Shown: positions 32,141 to 42,559 of the stretch, piece after piece
How the letters are laid out: each line of letters opens with the position of its first letter
Numbering within the stretch: position 1 is the first letter of the stretch
NCBI GenBank assembly: GCA_021014325.1
Contig: CM037476.1
Location: 18,884,827 to 18,948,826 of the forward strand
Direction of reading: 5' to 3'
Length of the DNA: 64,000 nt
Source of the DNA: Plazaster borealis
Taxonomy: Eukaryota; Echinodermata; Asteroidea; Forcipulatida; Labidiasteridae
The notes under the pieces: generated by a model
Seen by the model: only the letters and a program-made list of their open reading frames with translations
The model's database searches: none
What the model was told of the DNA's origin: nothing
Translations under genes and position numbers: made by a program

Positions 32141-32432
32141 AGCAAGCGGTCAATAGCTGTGCAAGTGGTCAAAAGTTATGCAAGCCGAGCGGTCAATAGT
32201 TGTGCAAGTGGTCAAAAGTTATGCAAGCCGAGCGGTCAATAGTTGTGCAAGCGGTCAATAGTTGTGCAAGCGGTCAATAGTTGTGCAAGCGGTCAATAGT
32301 TGTGCAAGCGGTCAATAGTTGTGCAAGCGGTCAATAGTTGTGCAAGCGGTCAATAGTTGTGCAAGCGGTCAATAGTTGTGCAAGCGGTCAATATATAGTT
32401 GTGCAAGCGGTCAATAGTTGTGCAAGCGGTCA
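32141..32432 (+). repeat. 19-bp minisatellite
   Basis: Unit GCAAGCGGTCAATAGTTGT. Seven perfect copies at 32247-32379, one copy with an inserted TATA (32380), and two after it. The left part alternates a 19-bp variant (GCAAGTGGTCAAAAGTTAT) with a 24-bp variant carrying an extra GCCGA, twice. Confidence 0.9.
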
Positions 32433-32689
32433 TAGTGTCTTTTGCTTCACAGACTCTCCTGAATCCTCCAAACTACTCCACTTTGTGGTAACTCAACACG
32501 CAAACGCCTGCTCAGGAAAAAGAAGCATTTGTGATGAAGTTTGTTTCATTAAAAAAAACCTCTTTAAACTTGATTTAATAAGTAACGTTTGAGTAAAAAA
32601 GAGTATAATCTCATTTTCACTTCCTGGAGGGCTGCTAGCATAAGTTGGAACCCCAGCTTCGAAAAAAAAACATTTATCTTTTTGGACAG
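32433..32689. other. Unassigned stretch
   Basis: Nothing recognised; ORF 32338-32592 is mostly minisatellite translation. Confidence 0.35.
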
Positions 32690-32875
32690 AAACAAGGTCT
32701 GTAATTTCATCTTTGAGATGGCAAGGCAATTTTCATTTTGCAAAGGGCTCTTCCATTGGAAAATCTTAAAGTCTATGGAAAAATATTTTGAAGGGGCACC
32801 AGGCCAACCCCAGGGGCAACAGTTGCCATAGTCTCCAGAGCATCTGTATAATTGTTTTTCTGAGTCCACTCTCTG
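32690..32875 (+). repeat. Repeat G, copy 2
   Basis: Closely matches 1045-1215: TAATTTCATCTTTGAGATGG, GCAAAGGGCTCTTCCATTGG, AATCTTAAAGTCTATGG and TTTGAAGGGGCACCAGG. Confidence 0.6.
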
Positions 32876-34121
32876 TATATTGTATTGTAATGTTTTTTTA
32901 AAAACCTGAATGAATAAAAGCATAAAAAGTAAACAATTTCAGGCCTGACAATCCTGGATATACCCCACTGGGAGTTTAGTGAAATCCCTATTAAATAAAA
33001 CACATGCAGAAAGATCATAATAAGCGACCGGAGAAACGTGACTGTGTAACCCAAGGTTGCGATGATGGTGCCGTGAAACTTTAGAATCGATCGAAGAGGA
33101 TCTCGGACTGAGGTTGCGAGCCAGATGGTCAGTCTTGACCTGAAGATGGCTCCGGTAATTAGCAGCTGGGTATCCATGGAGACGATCATTATCATCCCCC
33201 TATTGACCGGATGTCCAGTGAAGTAAACACTTGTTTCGAAAAGAAGCAAATGTTTTTTAAGCTTCAGGAGTGGCACTGTCCATTAGCAGAAGTCTCATCG
33301 GTTGTTCACCTGTCCCTCAACCTTTGTTAATAACCCAACATTTTTTTTTCTTAAATTCTGGAGCATTGTGGCCGAGTTGTCGGGTGTGCAATTATTCAAG
33401 TTCCCTCATTGATTTTGCCCTTTGAGGCATCCCCAGATTTTGTACCACAAATTGTGAACAATAGGTTAGGCCTCTATGTAACTTTTTCAGCTGATCAGCA
33501 AGTGTCCTTGACTCTTTTTTTTTTTTTTCAATGTCACAAAACCATAGAAATACAAATTTAAAAACTTGTAAACAAGTTTGTGTAACTGGCCATTTCCTCT
33601 GTTTTTTGCAATCTTACGAAGTTTCACTTGGCAAATACTTGGCAACTCTTACTGATTTGTACATTATGTACATGTACCACCCCTGTTCCTGTTTCATTCA
33701 GGGGGGGTTTCTTTTTACACATTTACGTTTTCAAAACATTTAGCCCTTTAGAGTAACTCTCCCCATCTCTCAACATGCCGCCCACCCCTCTTCTGTTAAC
33801 ATGGGCAACCACCCTTGTCCAATATAACCACAGCAACGCGGGTTTGTGATACAAAATCCCATGGGCCAGCCCCCACACCCTATACTCAAGTTTGTGGTTT
33901 ACCCCCCAACTCCTGGCACATTGTGTAAATCCAGTGTCCATGACAGGTCCCTGCCATGTCATGAGCCAGTCACGTTTTTGTTTACATGGATTGAGATGAT
34001 TTCTAGATTAACTCCACAGTCTTCAAGTGGCTGTCTTATTGGAGGACACTCTCCTCCAGGGTGCATGTGTGGGAAGAGCATCTTGATAACAGGTGTGATG
34101 ATCGGCCATGTGTCTCTATTC
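32876..34121. other. Intronic stretch with one long minus-strand ORF
   Basis: A minus-strand open frame of 167 codons (32773-33276) covers 32935-33276 as apparently unique, rather GC-rich sequence. It is hydrophobic with no domain I recognise, and its C-terminal end is repeat G. Other ORFs here are unsupported. Not called as a gene. Confidence 0.4.
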
Positions 34122-34320
34122 CTAGTCTTGGTTTCAAGACGCCCCTATTGTTTATTATCTAGAAAGCTGTACTCTTGATAGATTCGCCGATAGAGGGCGC
34201 TGTCAACCGTGAATCGCTATCACCCGAGAACCGCTGATAGCGGTCCAGGGTGAGAGCGCGCCCTCTTGTGACAATGGATCCTAGGAAGAGTCTTGAAGGA
34301 GGGTCTTGAACCAAGACTAG
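34122..34320. mobile_element. Family I inverted-repeat element
   Basis: Ends CTAGTCTTGGTTTCAAGAC and GGTCTTGAACCAAGACTAG are inverse complements, differing at one position. The interior has AGAGGGCGCTGTCAACCGTG and its partial inverse GAGAGCGCGCCCTCT. 199 bp, non-coding. Confidence 0.65.
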
Positions 34321-34384
34321 TCTCATCCCTGCTTATGAAGAGATGAGCCATAAGGCCATCCTGGATTACAGAAGAGATGGCTTC

Positions 34385-34775
34385 ATTAAGTTAATGAACT
34401 GTAAACCTGTGACATTACATGTTTACAAAAGAGCCATGGAGCCTGGACTTAATTATGCAGGCACAGTTTGTACTCAGCCGGATGGAAGAAAACATAAAAT
34501 CTGATATTTTAAGGAGATTGCATCGTCTGATTTTTATCAAGACTTAATGTGGGGGGCACGTTATAAAACAAAATCAGCTTTTATTTGTGTAACTTTATGT
34601 GGAAATTATGGCACAAAATGTCAAATTCCCTGTATGACCATTGTAGCATATCGCCTGCCAGATGGGCCCTGGAATGTACAAGGTAACTCTTGTTGTAAAC
34701 AAAGGTTACGTGGTCTATATACAATGGGTGCATTTCTTCTTCTTTTTCTAAACATTTCGGACAATCAATGTATAG
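34385..34775 (+). repeat. Repeat L, plus-strand copy 1
   Basis: CTGTGACATTACATGTTTAC, AAAAGAGCCATGGAGCCTGG, ATGGAAGAAAACAT, GGAGATTGCATCG and AAATTATGGCACAAAATGTC match 58655-59045. ORFs on both strands within it (34547-34828; 34581-34820) are repeat-derived. Confidence 0.65.
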
Positions 34776-35034
34776 GTTTGGTAATTTGTGTGAGCGTCGA
34801 GGTCTGTTTCTTTCCTCCATGGTGTTGATTGTTAAAACTGACTGATTATAAACTTCATCAGAAGTATTCTGTCTGAACTGTCAAATTTGAGAGAACAGCA
34901 TTTGAAGATCCCCCAAATCACCAGTGCTTATTTCCATTGCTGCAATCAAAATAAGCCCTGACAAAACCCCTAGTTTTTGGGGGATTATTCTTCTTATGGG
35001 CAGGTTGAACCTTTTGGTTATTTTGAACACTGTC
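34776..35034. other. Unassigned stretch
   Basis: Nothing recognised. Confidence 0.3.
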
Positions 35035-35300
35035 GGGTTGGTGTAGTGGTATCTTTCCTCGCCTTCCACCTCTAGGACCCTGGTTCAAATCCCACCGGGG
35101 GCACTATGTGGATTGGGTTTTTAGTCCCTACTTGACAGTATGGGTTTTCCCTAGAATAATTCTCCGGGGTTTTCCTCCCACATCTAAAACTGAAACTTCC
35201 TTCTTTGTCTTCTCTCCATGGGGTTCTTGGCTATAGTATAGTGATTAAAGATGCTTTTCTGAGAGTCCTTGGCTTCACAACCAAAATTAATAAATGAAAT
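35035..35300 (+). mobile_element. SINE family 3 (tRNA-derived)
   Basis: A-box GGTTGGTGTAGTGGTATC and B-box CTGGTTCAAATCCCACC in a tRNA-like spacing. The body continues TATGTGGATTGGG, GTATGGGTTTTCCC, GTTTTCCTCCCACATCTAA and CTCTCCATGGGGTTCTTGGC. Ends with AAATGAAATGAAAATG, a short A-rich tail. Confidence 0.75.
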
Positions 35301-35344
35301 GAAAATGAAACACAATTTCCTCCTCACAGCCAGTTGCCCTCTAT

Positions 35345-35535
35345 CTGGTGTATATTTTGTCCTATCAAGTAATAAACCACAAGGGAAATTTTGAAAATAT
35401 TTTGGGATGAACAAAGAAAAATTGACAAGAGCAGGACTTGAACCTGTCGACCGCCTGATGAACGTGCCGTCGCTCTTCCAACTGAGCTATCTAGCCCTTA
35501 TGTTGGGCGAACTCCCTATTTTGTCAATATGTTAT
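35345..35535 (-). mobile_element. SINE family 1 (tRNA-derived)
   Basis: Minus-strand core at about 35425-35500 with AGCTCAGTTGGAAGAGC and CGACAGGTTCAAGTCCTGC. Body CCACAAGGGAAATTTTG and AACAAAGAAAAATTGAC as in other copies. Confidence 0.75.
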
Positions 35536-35984
35536 CTTGTGCAATGTATTACATAATGTATTTTATCTGTTTGGATTTTTAAGAAGTGGAGTAAAATAAA
35601 TAATTATAAATATAACGGTGCATAGTGATCACCTCTTTTGATGAAATTTTCACAGATTGGATTTGCATTTATGCCTGTTCATTGAACCTGTTCATTACAA
35701 ATTAGAGAATGGAATGAATCTACTCTCTTCCAAAAAAACAACAACAACCAAACAAACAATGAAGTACTTTTCCTTTAAGATGCCAAATCATTTCCGTACA
35801 AATCTTATTATCCCAACAAGGAAGTAAAAAGTACAAAGTAGAGCTCTTATGTTTTAGAGGGCGAAGCTGAGGGCATTATGAGCGAGGGCACACCAAGAAA
35901 GCCATAAGGACCTTGAGGGGGGTACAGATGTCATTAGTGTGGGGGAGGCGGAGATGGTTGGTTAGTGGCATGTAGTAGATCCGA
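35536..35984. other. Unassigned stretch
   Basis: Nothing recognised. Confidence 0.3.
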
Positions 35985-36674
35985 TTATTGCAAAAAAAAA
36001 GAGTTAATGGTCTGACGTTTCGGCCCTATAGCAGAGTCTTTCTCGAAGGCTAAATGATAACAAAACACACATAAACAGTTATACTGGTGTAACAGAAACT
36101 TAGTTCGAACATTGTTAGAACAACTTGTAACAATTACAAGACAAAGTCAAACAACAAGGGAGGAGGATCACCAAAAGGGATACTGCAACAGAGAGGATTC
36201 TGTTGTCAATTAGTCTTCGAGAAAGACTCTGCTAGGGTTGAAACATGAGGCAATTTTAAAAGTATTTGTTGCATTTATACCAATAATGCCTTTTGGTTGG
36301 TAAGAAGTTTGCGACAGCTAATTCTATTTTATCATTTATATCCTCTGTTGCAGTATCCCTTTTGGTGATCCTCCTTACCTCCCTGTTACAGCCTGTCTAA
36401 TTGTTTGTTACAGGTTGTTTGTTACAGGTTGTTTGTTACAGGTTGTTTGTTACAGGTTGTTTGTTACAGGTTGTTTGTTACAGGTTGTTTGTTACATCAG
36501 GTTGTTTGTTACATCAGGTTGTTTGTTACAGGTTGTTCTAACTTACTTCTGTTACACCAGTAAACCTGTTTATGTGAGTTATATCGTCATTTAGACTTCA
36601 AGAAAGACTCTGCTAGGGTCGAAACGTCAGGCTACTAACTATTTTTGCATTTATACCGTCCTTTTGGTTGGTAA
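35985..36674. mobile_element. Family J foldback element with minisatellite
   Basis: About 690 bp. The left arm (from about 35990: AGTTAATGGTCTGACGTTTC, AGCAGAGTCTTTCTCGAAG) is the inverse of the right arm (AAGAAAGACTCTGCTAGGGT, CGAAACGTCAGGCTACTAAC) at about 36599-36649. A third copy of the arm lies at about 36210-36310. The right end is GTCCTTTTGGTTGGTAA. The 14-bp minisatellite at 36401-36532 is inside. Confidence 0.68.
36401..36532 (+). repeat. 14-bp minisatellite inside family J
   Basis: Unit TTGTTTGTTACAGG, nine copies. Copies seven and eight are 17 bp with an added ATC (TTGTTTGTTACATCAGG). Confidence 0.88.
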
Positions 36675-37031
36675 ATCAAGTGATGGATGAAACAGTCAAG
36701 TGAGGTTTGCAGTGACACCATGAAAATATATCTCTTTCGAGAAGTGGTGGTGAGAAGAACGGGTGGTTTGACGACTCGACGTTTTGATCAGAATGCTCTG
36801 ATCATCTTCAGGAGAAGACGTGCGGAGAGGATCAGAGCATACTGATCGAAACGTTGAGTTGTCCAACCACCGTTTCTTCTCAGAACCACCACTACTCAAA
36901 AGAGATTGATGCGCATGGTGTCACCGCAAACCTTCATTGTACTCCCACCATTTATTTAATTTATTTATTTCGTCTTATTTAACCAGGGAAGGCCCACCAG
37001 TTTTCAATGAACTGTTCTCCCTGGGGGCCCT
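36675..37031. repeat. Inverted sequence around AACGTTGAGTCG
   Basis: About 36711-36915 has an inverted pair: TGGTGTCACCGCAAACC at the right end is the inverse of GGTTTGCAGTGACACCA at the left, with AGAAGTGGTGGTGAGAAG and its inverse between, and CTGATCATCTTCAGGAGAAG in the middle. It behaves as another foldback element. The minus-strand ORF 36696-36899 comes from it. Confidence 0.55.
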
Positions 37032-37183
37032 GGGCTTGGATTTCACAAAGAGTTAAGATTGATCTTAACTGCAAATCACTCTTTATTGCTAAACAAAGTG
37101 TGATGTCACAATACAAATCTTTATGGGGATATTGACAACTCATCTTAAGATGAATCTTAGTGCTTTGTTAAAGAGGCCCCTGG
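37032..37183. mobile_element. Family D inverted-repeat element
   Basis: Starts GGGCTTGGATTTCACAAAGA, contains GTTAAGATTGATCTTAACTG (itself an inverted repeat) and AAAGTGTGATGTCACAATAC, and ends TCTTAGTGCTTTGTTAAAGA followed by GGCCCCTGG. Confidence 0.68.
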
Positions 37184-38462
37184 ATACATACAATAAAAAT
37201 ACACAAGAATAAAATACACAAGCAGCTAAGAATTACCTACAAGAATACATAGAGTCCTAAGAAGTACATAATGAGGCCTAGGAGGTAAAAAAAACACCCA
37301 AAACGACACACCCAACCACAAAAAGAGGCGTTCAGAAAGAACAAGAACAACAAGTTAAAAAGTGTGCTTGGACAAAGAACCAAAAATGTATTTAAAAAAA
37401 GAGATTCTTGAGAGTATGAAAAAAGGGGATTGTTTAAAAAACAAAAGGCATTATATAAATTTAAAAATTCCAAGAATACTAAAACATTTGAATCAATATT
37501 AAAACATTGGTTCAAATCCAAGTCCAAAATGTAGAGAGCAACCATCCTCCCCCCTTTCATCCAATCCTGTATTTTCACTCCATGCGAAGTTTCAAATCCT
37601 ACTTGTGATGAAACAAAAACAAAATCGACAGAATAGATTCCAAACCTTCATAATTCTAAGTGATAACATTCCTAGTCTAAGTGGTTTCATGTTCATCGGT
37701 GCAGAATTAATAAGTTCCTGTTTTCTGGCCCTAGACAGTTTCCCCAAGAAAAGAAAAAAAAACTGCTGTTATTATATTTCATAGGATCCTGCATTATACC
37801 CAGATGGTTTGGCATTCATACACAGTTATTATTTTTTGTCCCCCTTAAGTGATGTCCTCGCCACACAGGTGTTTTTACCTGTTTCTTCAAGGGCAGATTT
37901 TTTACAGAAATTGAAACTTTTTTAAAAGAACGAGTGTTGATGGATTTATTTGTATGGAAGTTGTCTGCTGGTCTGCTGACTGGTTTTGTTTTTCTTCTCA
38001 GATAAGATTAAGATGCTATGTGTGTTTGTAGGTGGTGCCCACCTGTGGATAAAAATGCCCCATAAAAATTGTTAAAAAGCTGTTAGCAGGGCCAGCAGAA
38101 AAACATCCACAAATCCTCTATTGGGAAGTGTTCCGAGTAAAAAAAAAAAAATTAATTACAAATTTCATTGCTTGGATTTCAAATGTACAGTAATATAAAA
38201 TCTTAAGAATGTAATGCACAAGAGTATTTGTTTATTTCTTCATTTATTTATAAATGTATTATTATTATTGTTATTTTTGCAAATAAATAATTGAATTAAT
38301 CACCTGGCCCCCAACAGAAAACAAAATTGTTGACTGAGGCCGTATTACATGTACCCTGCAGTTAAACAATGTGTACTTATAGTCGCCGTATGGTTTCCCT
38401 GCCCGCTTTTCAATTGGGAAAGAAACTTGAAGTTATGGCAGATTGTTCTCATCTTCACACCT
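37184..38462. other. Intronic stretch, no gene recognised
   Basis: A/T-rich. The 113-codon minus-strand ORF at 37237-37578 is F/L-rich, as expected of a chance frame in A/T-rich DNA. No exon recognised. Confidence 0.4.
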
Positions 38463-38655
38463 GGGCCCAATTTCGTAGAGCTGCTTAAGCAGAAAATATT
38501 GCTTAACAATTTTCTGCTTAGCAGAAATGAGCAGGATACCAGTCACAAATTGTACATGTGACATGGTATTTTGGCTGGTAACCTTGTTCTGGTAAGCATA
38601 ATTTGGTTGTGCTTAGCTATTTTTTGTGCTTAAGCAACTCTATGAAATTGGGCCC
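38463..38655. mobile_element. Family A element, well preserved
   Basis: 193 bp. GGGCCCAATTTCGTAGAGC and CTCTATGAAATTGGGCCC ends; subterminal TTAAGCAGAAAATATTGC and its partial inverse; centre GTACATGTGACATGGTATTT. Serves as the reference for the interrupted copy at 44836. Confidence 0.82.
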
Positions 38656-39941
38656 TGCAGAGGCCCCCGTCCTGTCAGTGTCAAGAAACTAACATTCATC
38701 ATCCTCAGGAGGAGATGTCATTCATATTGAACAGTTCCCCCAAACCCAGCCCAGTTTGTATCAGTTACACCATGTACAGGTGTATTTGGGCATGATTTGG
38801 GGAGCCCATCTACCATGATCATACCACCTACTCCAAGTTGGAGGCTTTCTTGTTCTTGGAGTTTTAAGTTACGATCGAAATGCTTGGCCTTAAAGGTAGG
38901 GTCGTATACTTTGTAATGACCCTGAAAAGAAACTATGTCATTTTTTTATTCGGAAGCCTTAATTATAATGATGGTACAATAATCATCCTGCGAAATTATT
39001 TTCTCTGAAGTGCCCCCATTGACAATTTAACAAACAATTTAAAACTTTTGAAAATCAACTCTAAACTGAGAGATATTCAAAACCCCACTTCTCCCCCCAA
39101 ACAACCCAAACAAACAGAATATAGACTCAAAGAAATTAAAGTATTTTTCGTCTAGTTACTGAATCACAATTTCCTAGTTTGTGCAATTCATAATCATAGA
39201 CGTTAAACCAATGTTTGTATGAGAGAGATTGGCTGTTGCCAGCTTGGTGTTTATATCCCCTTGTGGAGTTTGCCGAGTTCCCTTGACGGGAAGATCATCT
39301 AAACAAACAAACAAACAAACCCCAAGATGCAGAAAATTTGAAGAACGAACATTTCAAAAAAAATTGAAACTTCTCTTTGATTCACTTAAAACATACGAGG
39401 AGTTCCTTCCTCCATGCGAGGAGTGAATCGTGTTCCATGAAAAAGAACAAACCACAGACGACCTAGCTTCTAAAAACAGCCCCTAGACTCTGAAAATAAT
39501 TTGCACCATCTCTAGTCATCCAAGCCGACCATGTTTACCCAGTGTGTTCCACTTCAGTTTCCAGTGTAAACACCAAAACAAAGACACGGTAGCCCTGTTT
39601 ATTTACCTGCAAGCCAGCCCCTTCTGGCCACCTACACATAATGTAGCCAAAGTTGGGTCGGACTCTTCAATTGCGCAAAGAAACAAAAACTGTTCAAATA
39701 TGGATTATCCGATTGAGAGAGGGCTCTCTGGGTTTCTGAATTAAATTTCTTTTTAAATGACTCATGATTTATGTGTTGTGCATTTCACTGTTCTTTTGTG
39801 CACAGATTAATTCTATCAATATCATGTCTTTTGGATGAAATCAGAATCAACCAAAATTTCTTCAAATTTGGTTTTAGTGGAAACGACAACACTACCGTAA
39901 AGCCAGGGATCACATGTCTTCTGACTCCCCCCCCCCCCCCC
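38656..39941. other. Intronic stretch with a B/C-like end and an (AAAC)n tail
   Basis: At about 38890, TTAAAGGTAGGGTCGTATAC resembles a family B/C left end with no right end nearby. At about 39190-39321 a segment containing GACGTTAAACCAATGTTTG ends in (AAAC)n, which looks like a SINE or LINE 3' end. No supported exon. A C-run lies at about 39927. Confidence 0.4.
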
Positions 39942-40130
39942 CGAACAAAGATATTGTCAAAATAGGGAGACAACCACCAACATTAGGGCAAGACGGTTTA
40001 GCTGGAAAAGCGCCGGCATGTTAATTCCGGGGGTCGCAGGTTCAAATCCCACCCTAGTCAATTTTTCTTTGTTCAACCCAAAATCAATTAAAATTTATCC
40101 AGTCAGTTTCCCTTGTGGTTTATTACTTTA
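39942..40130 (+). mobile_element. SINE family 1 (tRNA-derived)
   Basis: Core at about 39985-40060 with A-box-like CGGTTTAGCTGGAAAAGCGC and B-box GCAGGTTCAAATCCCACC. 3' body TCAATTTTTCTTTGTTCAAC and CCAGTCAGTTTCCCTTGTGG, then GGTTTATTACTT. Confidence 0.72.
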
Positions 40131-40544
40131 TATTTAATGATGATAATAATAATTATTTACAAAAATAGCAAAGCGCCATCTATCTCAAAAATATTCCGAG
40201 GCTCTGGAAAAAGAAAAAACAAAAAGATAGAAAAAAACCTGTATATTACAAAATACTTAGAACTGCATTTTTGAAAAATTCACAAAGAAATATTTCTTTG
40301 GAGGACTGGTACTGTTATGAACTTGAAAATGACTGAGCTTTCAGATTGTAACTTAACTATTTTGTTTTTACTGATTGCCGAACCTTTACTCTGTCTTTTA
40401 AATCATTTTGCCAACAACCAGTTTTGACATTCAACAAATTCAAAATCAAAAATTTGATTTAAATCTCTGGAGAGGGAGATTTGTGCAACACAAGTTCCGT
40501 AAAACTCAGAAAAAAATACAGAAAGAATAAAAAATCGCATAGCC
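40131..40544. other. Unassigned stretch
   Basis: Nothing recognised. Confidence 0.3.
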
Positions 40545-40910
40545 TTAAGGTGATCCCTCCGCTGCCGCTTCCCAGGTTGTATCGTAAACTTGGGTGCGAT
40601 CCCTGGCTACACGGCAGTTACAGGTTGAATGGCTTCTGACTGGCACCCCTGAACAAAAATATTGACAAAACAGGGAGACCACAAACATTGTGGCTAGATA
40701 ACTCAGTTGGTAGAGCGCTGGCACCTTAATCCGGAAGTCGCAGGTTCAAATCCCGCTCTAGTCAATTTTTCTTTGCTCATCCCAAAATTATTTAAAAATT
40801 TACCCAGTGAGTTTCCCTTCTGGTTTATCACCTGATAACAAAAAATGATGTTCTTTATTTAAAATTTACCCAGTGAGTTTCCCTTGTGGTTTATCACCTG
40901 ATAAAAAAAC
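40545..40910 (+). mobile_element. SINE family 1, full length with duplicated 3' end
   Basis: Head CCGCTGCCGCTTCCCAGGTT, CTTGGGTGCGATCCCTGGC, TGGCTTCTGACTGGCACCCC; core 40691-40762 with ACTCAGTTGGTAGAGC and GCAGGTTCAAATCCCGC; body TTTGCTCATCCCAAAATTAT, CCCAGTGAGTTTCCCTTC, GGTTTATCACCTGATAA. The last segment (ACCCAGTGAGTTTCCCTTG, TGGTTTATCACCTGATAA) is repeated once more about 64 bp on. Confidence 0.8.
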
Positions 40911-41071
40911 CCATAAAGAGTGACGTTTTCATTTCCCTTTTGATGTAGACTTTTGCTCTTTCTGAGGAACAACAACAGGGATTTTGTTCATCTTTGTCAC
41001 GAGAAGCGAGGGACGTCTTGGCACACTCTTGAATCTTTGCTCCTCCTTCCGGTAAGTTACTCTTCCTTACA
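40911..41071. other. Unassigned stretch
   Basis: Nothing recognised. The minus-strand ORF 40894-41172 runs into the family A2 end. Confidence 0.3.
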
Positions 41072-41313
41072 GGGCCCAATTTCATAGAGCTGCTAAGCAC
41101 AACAATTTGCTTAGCATAAAATTTCTTCCTTGATAAAAACAGGATTACCAACCAAATTTCTATGTGTTGCATATTGCTTGTTACTGGTATTCAGCTGTTG
41201 TTTGCTTATCCTGAAAATCACATGGAAATTTGGTTGGTAATCCTGTTTTTATCAAGGAAGAAATTTCATGCTAAGCAAATTGTTGTGCTAAGCAGCTCTA
41301 TGAAATTGGGCCC
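41072..41313. mobile_element. Family A2 hairpin element, second copy
   Basis: 242 bp. Arms of about 100 bp from GGGCCCAATTTCATAGAGC inward (CTTGATAAAAACAGGATTAC) are near-perfect inverses. The loop reads CATATTGCTTGTTACTGGTA, the inverse of the loop in 21887-22125. Confidence 0.82.
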
Positions 41314-41448
41314 AGGTTACCATGGCCACAGCCGGAGGTGAAGGCCCCCGGTCTCATTGACCTAACAAGCAGTGACGGTCTGCTCAAGAGTCAAAATGAA
41401 TGTAAAGATACGGCCGGCATCTCACCACATACGTGTGTCACTTACATT
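41314..41448. other. Short unassigned stretch
   Basis: Nothing recognised. Confidence 0.3.
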
Positions 41449-41874
41449 TTATAAAGAGGGTCTCTAAGGTCAAATGGATAGAGTCCTCATGAAAGTGGGT
41501 GACAAAATTACAAGTCTCCAACCTCATGTTAAAATGGTGTAAAAATGTCATTATACTTTTTGATGAGAAAATTGGGCTGTACATTCCAAAGAGGAATTTT
41601 TTGCTCCTGTCAAAAGGTCAAACTCAATGTCATTTTGATTGAATATCATCAACATTCTCCCTGTTCAAAAACGTACTGGCCATACATTTCAAAAGTTTTT
41701 GGATTTCTAGCACTTAAAAGGTGTCAAACATAGTGGCATTGGACACCATTTTGATGTGAGGTTAGAGGCTTGTAATGTTTTTGGGGTTTTTCCATTTTCA
41801 AAAGGACTCTTTCTATTGGAACTGGAAAATGAGTGGATCACAAAATTGAATTTGACCTTGGAGCCCCTCTTTAA
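41449..41874. mobile_element. Family F inverted-repeat element
   Basis: About 426 bp. Ends TTATAAAGAGGGTCTCTAAG and CTTGGAGCCCCTCTTTAA are inverse, then GGTCAAAT and ATTTGACC-type sequence. ORFs at 41545-41733 (+) and 41707-41907 (-) are inside. A right-end fragment recurs at about 27000-27066. Confidence 0.65.
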
Positions 41875-42559
41875 AATGCGCCCTACACAGGCCATTTTCG
41901 AAACCACTTTGGCTTCGGCTCCGGCTTAGGCTCTACCCAGTTTTATGCACTTTCGGGACTGGGCTTCAAACAGGCGAATGGAGCTTAAGCCTGTGAGCCT
42001 AAGCCAAAGCAAGATATACCATGGGTGATGGCATTAAATGACTTATTAGGAGATGGCTAACCTAACCTATAACTGAAGCCTTCCACATCGTGGAGATGTT
42101 TGATGTCCTCATGGCTGCTTGCCAGATTATCCTCCTGTATCTTGTGACAGTCTGGAAGCTTCAGCGAGACTAGCTCTTAGGTTTCTAGATTATGCAGTCT
42201 GCCGTCACACATTCCATCCATTTCTTGGCAGGTCTTCTCCCCATGGTCTGGCAACATGGATGTAGAAGACTAAAAGTATGTCGGGTTCATCCTGTTAATC
42301 CTATTAAATAGTATGTCTTTTGGATGAAATCAGTATCAACCCAAATTTCTTCAATTTTATTTTGTGTGAAAACGACAAGAAATATTAGTGGGTTCAAATC
42401 CCAATTTTTGAGTCATTATTTTGTGCTATTTTTTTCAGTGATAGTTTCTTCCAGTCCAAAGGTTTTCCTTATTTGATGTATTGTAGATCTTATCTATAAT
42501 CTGGTTATGCCCATTGAGGCAAATCATTCAAAATGTTAGTAGTCTATTGTTATTTTTTC
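41875..42559. other. Unassigned stretch with a short inverted pair
   Basis: GGCTTCGGCTCCGGCTTAGG (about 41912-41931) and AAGCCTGTGAGCCTAAGCC (about 41988-42006) look like the two ends of a small decayed inverted-repeat element. Nothing else recognised. Confidence 0.4.

Noticed and set aside
32338..32592. 84-codon ORF with VQAVNSCASG repeats
   Set aside because: Direct translation of the 19-bp minisatellite.
37237..37578. 113-codon hydrophobic minus-strand ORF
   Set aside because: Phe/Leu-rich composition expected from A-rich plus-strand DNA; no conserved feature.
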